From an uncultured Planctomycetaceae bacterium (GTDB lineage Bacteria; Planctomycetota; Planctomycetia; Planctomycetales; Planctomycetaceae), in contig CAIQIE010000378.1 in assembly GCA_903871805.1 (NCBI GenBank), forward strand, positions 1 through 36,100: a DNA stretch of 36,100 bases, in the 5' to 3' direction. A program made the translations under genes and the position numbers. Shown here piece by piece: positions 15,222 through 23,537 of this stretch (the first letter of the stretch is position 1; each line of letters begins with the position of its first letter). Under the pieces are notes generated by a model that worked only from the letters and a program-made list of their open reading frames with translations, searched no databases and was not told the origin of the DNA.

Positions 15222-16034
15222 TCAGCCAGCAGGAAGCCTGGGCGGGGGCGTTGGAGATTGCGCTACGGAGTCAGGCAATCGTTCGGAAACTGGCCACTGC
15301 GTTGTGAGCGGAGCGGTCAGGAACTCTGGCAGCGATGGAGTCTGTGGCACCAGAGCAGTGGAAAGAACCAGGTGGACGAGGTTCATTCCGCTGCATTCCA
15401 GAGACTTTACGAAGGAAACCCATTTCCAACGCGACTGGGGTTTTGCCGACGTTTGCGGTACTTTATGGGCATCGTCGTCGGTGGCGTCGCAACAGGTATT
15501 TCGAGACTTGCAGGTTGCGGATGTCTCTGGGAGGGAAGGTGACTCGGAGGCAAAAGCTACTGTCGGTTCAGCCAGGTCTGCTGCAGAGTTATCTTCGTAA
15601 AGAAAGCCAGTCACTTCACTCAGAATGGCGTTCAGCAGTTGGCTTGCGGACGCACGTTGAGGAGTTTCTGCGAGAGACGGGGCGGTGAGTTGTTCTGTCT
15701 GGCTGGGAATAGCGGCCTGTTTTTTTTGCTCGAGGGCAGCGGATTCAGACACGAAATCGGGCACCTGAACATTGTTCTTCTTCGCCCACGCGACTTTTTG
15801 AGCGTTGGAGAAGCAGCAGCATTTTTTCCAGCAGTCGTTTGCTGACAAGCACCCGCACGTGCGAAACAGGCAGGGAAACGGCGAAGAGGCATCTTTGCCG
15901 GCACCGCGACCAGGCGTGGTAGACAAGTTGCCGGGCAACGGGAGCACGAAGCAAGCACAAATCGACAGAACCAGCAAGGCTGATACCCAGCCGCCTGTTC
16001 GATGCCCTGCAAATGTTTTGCGGATGAACTTCAT
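15222..16034 (-). CDS. exported Cys-rich protein, possible metal binder
   Basis: The 270-residue protein starts with a membrane segment (about 16-33, WVSALLVLSICACFVLPLPG) acting as signal or anchor. A dense Cys cluster follows: C55-x4-C60-x-C62-x5-C68-x3-C72-C73-C74, then the stretch AQKVAWAKKNNVQVPDF. A second, smaller cluster CKSRNTCC occurs near residue 180. The remainder is Pro/Ser/Ala-rich and looks disordered. The Cys pattern suggests binding of a soft metal such as copper or zinc; I recall similar Cys-block-plus-AWAK motifs in planctomycete and verrucomicrobial proteins but cannot name a family. The gene heads a minus-strand series with the DUF1559, PepSY and lipoprotein genes, and is divergent from the Nramp-like gene. 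An ATG at 16046 is an alternative start. Confidence 0.65.
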   Translation of the reverse strand: MKFIRKTFAGHRTGGWVSALLVLSICACFVLPLPGNLSTTPGRGAGKDASSPFPCLFRTCGCLSANDCWKKCCCFSNAQKVAWAKKNNVQVPDFVSESAALEQKKQAAIPSQTEQLTAPSLAETPQRASASQLLNAILSEVTGFLYEDNSAADLAEPTVAFASESPSLPETSATCKSRNTCCDATDDDAHKVPQTSAKPQSRWKWVSFVKSLECSGMNLVHLVLSTALVPQTPSLPEFLTAPLTTQWPVSERLPDSVAQSPTPPPRLPAG

Positions 16035-16413
16035 GATCTCTCGCATTCACTGGAACGCGGTTTGTTTGCGGAAGTCTAGCCGTCAACTGGAACGAATAAA
16101 GTGTAAGGAAGCCAATTCGTCAGGATTCCCATGAGTGCTGTGGAGTGCAAAATAAGTGCCCGGTCTGCGGATGAGGACCCCGAAATCCGTAATTCGCGTA
16201 AAGGAAGACCTGGAAGGTATAAGTTGGATTGTTTGTACGGCGAGTTGACTTTGCGAAACATCGAATCCGGCGGATTTATGGCTGTCCCTTGCAACTCTGC
16301 CCGATCGCTGGACAATGACCCTCGCTTGCTATCGAATGGTGAACTTTCTGACATCGGTAGGCAGCAGATTTTCCCACCACCACCAATAACACCTTCAGTG
16401 TGAAAGTTCCCGC
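16035..16413. promoter_or_regulatory. 379-base divergent intergenic region
   Basis: This region separates the minus-strand Cys-rich gene from the plus-strand Nramp-like gene, so promoters for both should lie here. I could not find a convincing -35/-10 pair or a clear palindrome of the Fur, MntR or Zur type by eye. A 90-codon frame at 16131-16403 has no family resemblance and is not called. Confidence 0.35.
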
Positions 16414-18174
16414 ATGACCAGAGAGGATCTTTCGCTGCATTCGCCGGCCAGCCACAACGCGGATGAAGCCACCAGTCGAAATCGGGGCAGGACAGAAGAG
16501 ATCTTTTCGCCGCAACCGGGAACGCCCCTGATGCCCCCGTGGACCGTGGCTGAGTTGCCTCAATCGCCCGTGTTTCAATGGCGCAAATTGCTGCTGATGG
16601 TTGGGCCGGGACTGGTCATGGGCGGCGCTGCGATTGGTGGTGGGGAATGGCTGACAGGGCCCTTGGTGACTGCAAGATATGGTGGCTCGCTGCTCTGGCT
16701 GGCTACACTCAGCGTTGTGTTTCAGGTGATATACAATGTGGAAATCAGTCGATACACGCTTTACAGCGGTGAGCCAATTTTCACTGGCAAGTTTCGGCTG
16801 GGTCCAAGTCCGATGTTCTGGGTCGTTCTGTACCTGCTTCTGGACATTGGATCGTTTCTTCCCTACCTCGCCTCAAATGCGGCCATTCCGTTGGGAGCGA
16901 TGATCCGCGGGACAATTCCAAACCCCGCCATTCCGGAAGACCAGAAGCTGTTAACTATTCTGTCCTGTGGCATCTTTTTGTCGGTTCTGATTCCGCTGTG
17001 CGTTGGCGGCAAGGTCTACAACTCCATCAGGGCGTTGATGACATTCAAGCTGGTCTTTGTTCTGACATTTTTGCTGTACCTTGCATTCCAGTATTCCACA
17101 GTCAGTACGTGGAAGGAAATCGGCGGCGGCTTTCTGAAGTTCGGTAACGTTCCCGTCAAGCCCGCCGAAGATACCAATCGCGATGGCAGGCAGGACGCCG
17201 ATGAGAAGCCCCATCAGAACATCGACAATGTGTTTTCCGCGTGGTCTGAAGGACGCAGCCTGGCCTTTGATCTTTCGCTGCTGGGGATTCTTGCGTCGAT
17301 GGTGGCAATTTCCGGAAATGGTGGCCTGACAAATACTCCGATCAGTTCCTTTACAAGGGATCAGGGGTGGGGGATGGGAAAACATGTCGGCGCCATTCCC
17401 AGTCTGGTTGGAGGACATGCAATTGAGCTCTCGCATTCGGGGAAAGTGTTTCGCACGACGCCCGAATCTCTGAAACGCTGGGCTGGCTGGATGGCGCATG
17501 TCAGTCGTGAACAATATCTGGTCTGGCTGCCGGCCTGTTTTGTGGGGCTCGCCCTGCCCAGCATGTTATCGGTGCAGTTTTTGGAGCGGGGCACTGTTCC
17601 GAACGATAAGTGGCAGGCGGCTGCGATGACGGCTGGCAGTGTTCGCGATGTGGTGGGACCGAGTTTAGGGTCGTCGTTCTGGTACCTGACTCTGTTCTGC
17701 GGCTTTTTGATTCTGGCCAGCAGTATGGTCACCACGGCTGATGGTGTTTTACGTCGCTGGGTTGACGTATTCTGGACAGCAAGTCGACGACTGCAGTCAT
17801 GGGATCCCTCCGATATCGGGATTCTCTACTTCGGAGTTCTCTGCTGCTACATGCTGGTTGGAATTCTGATGCTGTTGCTTGTGCGTGGCGACACTCTGCT
17901 CGTGACTGCAACCGGCATGATGTACAACTACGCGCTCGGTTTCAGTTGTCTGCATACGCTGCGAGTGAACACGACTCTGCTTCCGCGAGAACTGCGGCCT
18001 CGAATGTGGCAGCGTGTTTCCCTGGTTCTGGGCGCAATCTTCTTTCTGAGTGTTGGCTTTATGGCCACGTATGCAGAGTGGCCAAAGCTGAAGAAGCAGG
18101 TCCAGGAAATGTTTTCCTCACAGGTGGAGACGACCAAAACTGCTGAACTGTTCGGAGAGCAGCACGCGGCATAG
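16414..18174 (+). CDS. Nramp-like membrane transporter lacking the DPGN motif
   Basis: The 586-residue protein has about 11-12 hydrophobic helices and the overall Nramp/SLC11 layout, opening with MVGPGLVMGGAAIGGGEW at residues 62-79 and a YGGSLLWLATL helix. In classical Mn/Fe transporters helix 1 holds DPGN and helix 6 an MPH motif. Here the matching places read GGGE and MVAISGNGG (around nt 17300-17330), so the metal site must differ and the substrate cannot be assumed. A cytoplasmic or periplasmic loop contains DTNRDGRQDADE at 253-264, an EF-hand/dockerin-like calcium loop pattern. The N-terminal 50 residues are polar; an internal ATG at 16531 (MPPW) is a possible alternative start. It is divergent from the Cys-rich gene and followed by a hairpin at 18235. 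Confidence 0.78.
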   Translation: MTREDLSLHSPASHNADEATSRNRGRTEEIFSPQPGTPLMPPWTVAELPQSPVFQWRKLLLMVGPGLVMGGAAIGGGEWLTGPLVTARYGGSLLWLATLSVVFQVIYNVEISRYTLYSGEPIFTGKFRLGPSPMFWVVLYLLLDIGSFLPYLASNAAIPLGAMIRGTIPNPAIPEDQKLLTILSCGIFLSVLIPLCVGGKVYNSIRALMTFKLVFVLTFLLYLAFQYSTVSTWKEIGGGFLKFGNVPVKPAEDTNRDGRQDADEKPHQNIDNVFSAWSEGRSLAFDLSLLGILASMVAISGNGGLTNTPISSFTRDQGWGMGKHVGAIPSLVGGHAIELSHSGKVFRTTPESLKRWAGWMAHVSREQYLVWLPACFVGLALPSMLSVQFLERGTVPNDKWQAAAMTAGSVRDVVGPSLGSSFWYLTLFCGFLILASSMVTTADGVLRRWVDVFWTASRRLQSWDPSDIGILYFGVLCCYMLVGILMLLLVRGDTLLVTATGMMYNYALGFSCLHTLRVNTTLLPRELRPRMWQRVSLVLGAIFFLSVGFMATYAEWPKLKKQVQEMFSSQVETTKTAELFGEQHAA

Positions 18175-18234
18175 TGCAGAGAAAGGCCAGAGGAAACTGG
18201 TGATGTGAATTTGGCCAGAGAGGCAGAGCAGAAA

Positions 18235-18262
18235 AACTGACGTGGACCGCCACGTTCAGTTT
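18235..18262 (+). terminator. probable terminator hairpin after the Nramp-like gene
   Basis: AACTGACGTGG (18235-18245), loop ACCG and CCACGTTCAGTT (18250-18261) form a stem with one bulge, preceded by an A-run and followed by TTTG. The short T-tract makes termination strength uncertain. It separates the transporter gene from the ABC transporter gene. Confidence 0.45.
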
Positions 18263-18287
18263 GTGTGCAGGATTTTCTACGGGATTG

Positions 18288-19961
18288 ATGAGTGTGATGG
18301 AGTCTTCATCGGAGCAGAATGCTAATTCGGAAGTCACCGCTGAAGGCTCTGGTGCCGGACATTCTCAGACGGAGGTGCAACTCCGCGGACTCACCGTTTG
18401 CGCGGACGAGAGGATCTTGCTGGAAAATGTCAGCACGGTTTTCCGTGCTGGCGAATTAACCCTGATTTTGGGATGCAGCGGCGTTGGGAAATCCGTACTG
18501 CTGAGAATTCTTGCCGGGCTAACGGGGCGAGATCACTCAGCCATTCGGTTTACCGGTGATGTGCTGTTTCGAAAACAGCAATCGAATGGACGGCAGGGCG
18601 CGGGTGAAAGTGCGGATTTGCCATCGGAACGAGACGTTGCGGTCGTGTTCCAGAGTTTTGCGCTGCTGGATGAATTGTCGCCGATGGAAAATGTGTTGAT
18701 CGCGCTGGACCATCAGGCCGCGGGGACCGCACGGAAGGCCCGTAATTCGGCAGCCGCGGAACTTCTTAAGCAGTTACGAGTTCCCACGGATCGAGCTGTG
18801 GCCGTGATGAGCGGCGGGCAGCAGCAGCGTCTGGCGATTGCCAGAGCGATCGCACCGGGGAATCAGGTGATTCTTTACGACGAACCTACGTCCGGCCTCG
18901 ATATTCTGACTGCAAAAGCAGTGGCCTCACTGATTCACGACACGCATCAGAAGTATCGCCGAACCTCCATTGTGGTAACGCATGACTATGCGACCCTGGC
19001 TGCCATCGCCGATCGAATTCTGCTTCTGAATCATCACACGCAGACACTGGAAGATGTACCGCGGAAGGCGTGGGATCGGTTGATGCTGCAACTGGGAGAT
19101 CCTCCGGATATGTCTGTTGCCGGCGTCCCTTCGGCGTGGTGGAAATCGCTTTGTGCCTGGGGGATTGGCGTTCTGTCGTCGTCAGGTCGATTTGCCCAGG
19201 ATATGCTGGAATTGCCGTTGACGATCCTGCCGATCTGGAAGAGTGTCTTCTGGGGACTTCGTTACACGCGATATTATCTGGGACTTGTCGCGGGACCGTC
19301 AGCGTGTCTTTACGTCGCCGTTGCCTGCCTGATCCTGGGATATGTTGCTCAGGATTTCGTTTTCAGATATCTGCCGTTTCGTCAATTTTCTGAGCCACTG
19401 CTGACTGAGAATCTGCTGCACGCAACAGGGTTCTCACTGTTTCGTTTTCTTGCGCCGATTCTTTCCACGCTGCTGATTGCCGCCCGGTCCGGTGCTGCCG
19501 TGGCTGCAGATGTCGGAAGTAAGGTGTATGGCAGTCAACTGGATGCGCTCAGCAGTCTTGGGGCAAAGCCGGATCGCGTGCTGCGAACACCAATTCTCTA
19601 TGCATTCCTCGTGGGAACACCGCTGCTAAGTCTTCTTGGGTACTTTACGGCCGCTGTGAGTGCAGCCTTTGCATTTCTGCTGACGCATCCGGAACCGGGG
19701 CTCGCGTTCTGGGATGCTCACTTTCACAAGGAACTGATTCCTCAGACAGGAGTGTTTTACAGAGGCACAGGCTGGCTGACTATCAAACTGTTACTTTGCG
19801 GAGCCGGTATCGCTGTGATTGCGTGGCGACAGGGTTCGTCGCCGAAGTTGTCAAGCGAGCAGATCAGCCGAGGAGTCACCAGGACAATTCTCTGGTCCAC
19901 CCTGTTTGTGCTGAGCATCCATTTCCTGTTTTCGCTGTACGAGTTTGAAGCGAAAAAATAG
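18288..19961 (+). CDS. fused MlaF-like ATPase / MlaE-like permease
   Basis: The 557-residue protein joins two halves usually encoded separately. Residues about 28-280 are an ABC ATPase: Walker A GCSGVGKS (62-69), Q-loop VVFQSFALLDELSP, signature MSGGQ (174-178), Walker B VILYDEP with E199, and H-loop TH232D. Residues about 310-557 are an MlaE-type permease with several helices and the family core RSGAAVAADVGSKVYGSQ followed by LDALSSLGAKPDRVL. Mla systems move phospholipids or other lipids between membranes; normally MlaF, MlaE and a substrate-binding MlaD work together. No MlaD, MlaB or MlaC gene is next to it. The ATG at 18288 is preferred over 18297 and a TTG at 18261, though no ribosome-binding site is strong. 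Confidence 0.88.
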   Translation: MSVMESSSEQNANSEVTAEGSGAGHSQTEVQLRGLTVCADERILLENVSTVFRAGELTLILGCSGVGKSVLLRILAGLTGRDHSAIRFTGDVLFRKQQSNGRQGAGESADLPSERDVAVVFQSFALLDELSPMENVLIALDHQAAGTARKARNSAAAELLKQLRVPTDRAVAVMSGGQQQRLAIARAIAPGNQVILYDEPTSGLDILTAKAVASLIHDTHQKYRRTSIVVTHDYATLAAIADRILLLNHHTQTLEDVPRKAWDRLMLQLGDPPDMSVAGVPSAWWKSLCAWGIGVLSSSGRFAQDMLELPLTILPIWKSVFWGLRYTRYYLGLVAGPSACLYVAVACLILGYVAQDFVFRYLPFRQFSEPLLTENLLHATGFSLFRFLAPILSTLLIAARSGAAVAADVGSKVYGSQLDALSSLGAKPDRVLRTPILYAFLVGTPLLSLLGYFTAAVSAAFAFLLTHPEPGLAFWDAHFHKELIPQTGVFYRGTGWLTIKLLLCGAGIAVIAWRQGSSPKLSSEQISRGVTRTILWSTLFVLSIHFLFSLYEFEAKK

Positions 19962-20306
19962 GCTCTGCTATTATGGAGATTTGCCAGCCCTTAGCAGCCT
20001 GTCGAAAAACTACAGCCGGTTATGCTAACCCAAGGCATGTCAGTCCCACGCAAGCGAGAATCCAGCGATTTTTGACGACACCGACAAGAGATCCCCCACC
20101 TTCGCGGGGATGACTATCGAGCTTCAAGAGGCTGTAGGGGGGCTCGGCAGAAACTTTGTCGCGTGCCTGGCGTTGCTGAGAGCAGGAACACCTGTCAGGG
20201 ATCCTGCCCGGGTACGAATATTACGCGACTGCCAGCCTTACAAATCCTGATACTGTTGAACCCCGCAGTGGATCGATAACGTCAGCCAGGGTGCTCTTGC
20301 AGAAGT
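19962..20306. other. 345-base gap containing a 132-bp repeat
   Basis: No gene is supported between the convergent ABC transporter and glycosyltransferase genes. Apart from the repeat at 19989-20120 I see no clear terminator or other structure. Confidence 0.5.
19989..20120 (+). repeat. 132-bp interspersed repeat, copy A
   Basis: This aligns without gaps to 33585-33716. Shared blocks include CCTTAGCAGCCTGT at the start, GAATCCAG and GATTTT in the middle, TTCGCGGGG, and TGACTATCGA at the end. Inside, GTCAGTCCCACGCAAGCG and GCGGGGATGAC form an imperfect long-range inverted repeat, like many non-coding palindromic elements. No frame in it is conserved between copies. Confidence 0.85.
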
Positions 20307-21056
20307 TCAGGAATGGCTGCCACAATCCGCCGTGAATCTTTGTGGGAGTCCCCGACGTTCCAGTTCGTCATTCAGCACGCTGTGATAATAGGCCAGACGA
20401 ATGGACGCATCATCCAGTGACCCGCCAAACGAACGCTTTTCCTCAAGGTATATCCTTGGCACCGCAAATTCCCGGATCCGCCATCCAAGGTTGGCAGCCT
20501 GAACCCACAGTTGCAGCGGCATCGCATACCCAGTGACCGTGATTTCCAGATCGGCCAGAGCACTGACGCGGTAGGCTTTGAAGCCACAGAATGCGTCGGT
20601 GATCGTCAGGCCCAGCTTTTCATTGAGGCAGGCAGTGATTCTGGAATTGATTGCGCGACGATCTTCCGGTGCCGAGCTGTCACCGGTAAAGTCACGGAGA
20701 TAGCGAGATCCGGATACCATGTCCGCAGGCGCGTATTCGTCCGACATCAGGTTCGCTATTTCTCTGACAAATTTCGGCTGATGCTGTCCATCGCAGTCCA
20801 TGGTAACGAGCGTGTCGTAACCGTACCGAACAGCGAAGTTGAAGGCAGTCCTCAGAGCAGCACCGTATCCCTGATTTGGCTGATGCCGTTCTACCCGGAC
20901 CTGAGGGAAACTGTTCAGAATCTCGGACGTGCCATCAGTGGAACCGTCATCCACAACAAGAATGTCCTCCACATGCTGCCGCAGCTCCTGGAGAACTGCA
21001 GTCACATGGCGGACTTCATTGTAAACCGGCAAGGCAGTCAGAATTCTGTTTGTCAT
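20307..21056 (-). CDS. family 2 glycosyltransferase (polyprenyl-phosphate type)
   Basis: The 249-residue protein is a GT-A fold family 2 enzyme: N-terminal ALPVYNEV, nucleotide-binding VVDDGSTDG (35-43), NQGYGAALRTA, and the metal-binding TMDCDGQHQP with D87-x-D89. The later block DAFCGFKAYR is typical of the dolichol/undecaprenyl-phosphate mannose or glucose synthase-like subgroup. It has no C-terminal membrane helices, like DPM1-type soluble members. The likely reaction is transfer of a sugar from a nucleotide sugar to a polyprenyl phosphate, but donor and acceptor are inferred. AGGAT about 7 bases upstream supports the start at 21056. It is isolated, with repeats and transposon remnants on both sides. 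Confidence 0.88.
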   Translation of the reverse strand: MTNRILTALPVYNEVRHVTAVLQELRQHVEDILVVDDGSTDGTSEILNSFPQVRVERHQPNQGYGAALRTAFNFAVRYGYDTLVTMDCDGQHQPKFVREIANLMSDEYAPADMVSGSRYLRDFTGDSSAPEDRRAINSRITACLNEKLGLTITDAFCGFKAYRVSALADLEITVTGYAMPLQLWVQAANLGWRIREFAVPRIYLEEKRSFGGSLDDASIRLAYYHSVLNDELERRGLPQRFTADCGSHS

Positions 21057-21585
21057 GGAAAGATCCTACGCTGGTCACCGGAGAAGTCAATTGGCTCGGG
21101 GGATTGGCCTGAGTTTCGCGACCACTGCGGGTTAATGGACGCCAATTCGGGTTCGGTATTGCTGTTGTTTCAGGGAGATCCATCCCTGAAATCCTGCTTG
21201 TTCCGAGTCCGCACGGAGATTCATTCGGAAAACTGACTCTGCCGTTATCGGTGTTTTCTCCCGCACAACTTGCCCTGCCCCGGTATCGTCGCTTCAATCG
21301 CTGTAACCCTCACCGCTGTCTGTGTCCAATATCGGGAATTGCCGAACCGACCACCAGTGACACATCGCGGATCGCTGCGATCACCTGAAGAAATCCACCG
21401 AGGAGATTCCGGGAAATTTTGAGATATCCCGACGTTTACTCGCGATGGACGGCCAGATTAGCTCTGGCGATGGACGGCATTAGCACAACGGTTCGGCGAT
21501 CACTACCTGCCATGGCGTTCGCAGCCAGGATGCTGTTGTTTAAGGATTTGCCAGAGATTGGCTGGACGGTTTCACGCCAGTTTTT
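21057..21585. other. 529-base gene-free stretch
   Basis: No coding frame is supported. The one structure seen is a direct repeat: GCGATGGACGGC at 21442-21453 and again at 21467-21478, each followed within a few bases by ATTAG. It separates the glycosyltransferase promoter side from an insertion-sequence remnant. Confidence 0.45.
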
Positions 21586-21879
21586 TTAATTTGCCTCGCT
21601 GCGGCCCAGAGTTTCACCGTCAGCAGTCACTTTCTGCCCGCTGATTCTTTGATGACGCGATGAGTGCCAACACAGTAGAAATTTCTGAAACAGGGTAAGT
21701 ACGAGATTTACGGAGACTGTGCTGAAACGAACGAGTGCCGGAATATCGTACTTCAGATCGAGGACCTTGGACAATCACTCGGTGCCTCGTCATGCAACTC
21801 CAGCGATTGCCACAAATTCATCGGCCCCGCAGATAACAGCACACCAGTCCAGAACGTCCATGTCCAACAGCGGGTCAAC
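21586..21879 (-). pseudogene. degraded N-terminal fragment of an ISAs1-family transposase
   Basis: On the minus strand one frame reads DPLLDMDVLDWCAVICGADEF at 21879-21817 and continues, past two in-frame TGA codons where the family usually has Trp or similar residues, into VLDLKYDIPALVRFSTV and GQKVTADGETLGRS. ISAs1 transposases (H-repeat-associated proteins) have the matching order: a LLDIL..CAVICGADDW N-terminal block, a FLDLP-GIPSHDTF block, and a VAIDGKTLRRS block holding the first catalytic Asp. The fragment stops just after the last block, so the catalytic core and C-terminus are missing. The start is also lost. This is a non-functional relic; similarity is read by eye from family knowledge. 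Confidence 0.65.
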
Positions 21880-22202
21880 AGGCACGCAGTGACATGGTTT
21901 TCAGTAGCGGAAAATGATTGCTGAACGCAGTCGCAGTAAGGAGTTTCCTGCGAGATGGTACTGAAAAGTACCCTGGAGACAGCCCGGTTTGCGTGCGGCT
22001 TACTGGCTATCGACAATTGCCTGTTGCTGCAATCTGCCCGCGTTTCCTGCAAGACATCTGCAAAGGACCGTTGTATCCCTCATCTGACCGGGGCGTACCG
22101 TTGAATGTGGAGTAGCCGTGCCTCTGATGCGCGCGGGGCCGTTTGGACGTGGGCCAATACGTCATGCTGAGTGCATAAAGTAAGACGGGCTGTAGCTGTG
22201 AC
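21880..22202. other. 323-base gap between transposase remnant and Y1 transposase gene
   Basis: Weak hints of the missing ISAs1 5' end may continue to about 21960 in other frames, but I cannot support a gene. No clear palindrome flanks the 3' end of the Y1 transposase gene. Confidence 0.35.
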
Positions 22203-23249
22203 TCAACTGCTTAGCTTCCCCGTTCTGCACGTTCGCCGCAATGTGCTGACACTCTGAAGAACCTCAGGTCGGCCGGCTTCCGTGCGGAACCGCCGCCGGA
22301 AATTCCGTACGAGATCCAGCCACGAGTCTGCCGTGCAGTCCAGTCGCTCCAGAATTGGTTCCAGGTCAGTGGCAATTGCCCCGGGTTTGTCCCGACGCAG
22401 TTGACGTCCCGTCCAGTCCAGCAACTGCAGGTACTGATCCAGCGACATGAACAGGCAGCCCTTGTTGCTGGCTCGTCGGGGCGTCTGCGGATCACACACG
22501 TTTTTCGGCTGCGGCCCCAATTCCACAGGAGCCAGCCAGCCAGCGTGCTCGCCATCCTCCGTTTTCACCGCCTGGGGCTCGGCCATGCAGCTGATTCGTG
22601 CCTGGTGTCGATCCTTCATTCGAGCCTGAGCACTTGTGAAATCACTGGTTTCAGGAGCCTCCGCAACGCTGGCACGCACTGGATTCAGATCCACATACGA
22701 CATGCAGGCAGCAATAGCCATTTCATCCAGCAGCGGCTGCGCTTTATAGCGGGATTCCCAGAAGTGCCCCCGCACTTTATCTTCCCGGTTCGCCTCTTTC
22801 GCGATCGGTTCACACAGACATTTCATGAACCATGACAGGTTCGCAAGCCTCCGTCGCTTTTCCCTGATCCCATTGGGGCTGTTCAGGATCTTTTCCAGCT
22901 CTTCTTTCGAGGGTTCGGCTGGGGACTTATCTTGATTTCGTCGCAATGGAAACAGATTCCACCACCGTATGGCAACATCTTCATCGGACCAGCACGTGAC
23001 CACATCCGGCCGTGTTCTGACCACGACATGCAGGTGGTTGCTCATCACGGCAAAGCCCAGAATATCGACGCCGAACACACCGGCGAGGAACTCCAGACGC
23101 TGCCGAATCCATTCCCTGCGATGCGAGTAATCCTTTTTTGAATGCCGATCCTTTCCGCACAAATGCGTCCGTCGGACACAGCGGTTCACGACATGGAATA
23201 CCTGAATTTCCCCATCCGCAATGATTTCTCGTCGATTGACCCGTGGCAT
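22203..23249 (-). CDS. REP-associated Y1 transposase (RAYT, IS200-like fold)
   Basis: The 348-residue protein shows the Y1/HUH transposase pattern: MPRVNRREI and VFHVVNRCVRRTHLCG at the start, the HUH motif in MSNHLHVVV (H72 and H74), GHFWESRYKAQPLLDE near 161-176, and YVDLNPVRAS near 185-194, whose Tyr185 is the likely catalytic nucleophile. RAYTs nick single-stranded DNA at REP hairpins and are usually single-copy domesticated genes rather than mobile insertion sequences. The C-terminal 130 residues are an extension of the type seen in longer planctomycete members. GGAG about 9 bases upstream supports the start at 23249. The frame is intact. Possible substrates are the hairpin elements at 3647 and 4018 and the hairpin at 23320. 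Confidence 0.88.
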   Translation of the reverse strand: MPRVNRREIIADGEIQVFHVVNRCVRRTHLCGKDRHSKKDYSHRREWIRQRLEFLAGVFGVDILGFAVMSNHLHVVVRTRPDVVTCWSDEDVAIRWWNLFPLRRNQDKSPAEPSKEELEKILNSPNGIREKRRRLANLSWFMKCLCEPIAKEANREDKVRGHFWESRYKAQPLLDEMAIAACMSYVDLNPVRASVAEAPETSDFTSAQARMKDRHQARISCMAEPQAVKTEDGEHAGWLAPVELGPQPKNVCDPQTPRRASNKGCLFMSLDQYLQLLDWTGRQLRRDKPGAIATDLEPILERLDCTADSWLDLVRNFRRRFRTEAGRPEVLQSVSTLRRTCRTGKLSS

Positions 23250-23319
23250 ACGTGTGACTCCGGAAAAAGACGGAAACGAGCTACCGGCTGTGATTGTAAA
23301 AACACTCATTTCGTATTTC

Positions 23320-23336
23320 CAGGTGCATGGCACCTG
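23320..23336. repeat. perfect 7-bp hairpin upstream of the Y1 transposase gene
   Basis: CAGGTGC (23320-23326), loop ATG, GCACCTG (23330-23336) is a perfect stem-loop, 71 bases upstream of the transposase start. REP-associated transposases are often flanked by the palindromes they recognise, so it is a candidate recognition hairpin or regulatory element. No other copy was noticed in the window. Confidence 0.5.
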
Positions 23337-23413
23337 TTGAGTGAAATTTGTTGAATGTTGGGGGGGCCAGGGGCGGTCGAAAAGGTGTTTTCTCCTGGCA
23401 TTTCGTCGCCGTT

Positions 23414-23422
23414 TGATAGAAT
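23414..23422 (+). promoter_or_regulatory. candidate extended -10 promoter for sodA
   Basis: TGATAGAAT fits the extended -10 pattern (TGn followed by TAGAAT, five of six matches to TATAAT), 116 bases before the sodA start. No good -35 hexamer is present, as is common for extended -10 promoters. Evidence is positional only. Confidence 0.3.
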
Positions 23423-23537
23423 GTGCGAGAATGGGGTCCTAGAATGTTGGCCAGTGCGGGTGCATGGAACACGGCGAAGGTGGGTTTGTGCACCGCTGTG
23501 ATAATTTGAACGACTGATTTGAACGTGGAGTTTTCTG

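Noticed and set aside
15070-15600. 176-codon plus-strand frame opposite the Cys-rich gene
   Set aside because: No family resemblance, and the minus-strand frame has a clear membrane signal and ordered Cys motif.
16131-16403. 90-codon frame between the Cys-rich and Nramp-like genes
   Set aside because: No ribosome-binding site and no recognisable motif; it fills the expected divergent promoter region.
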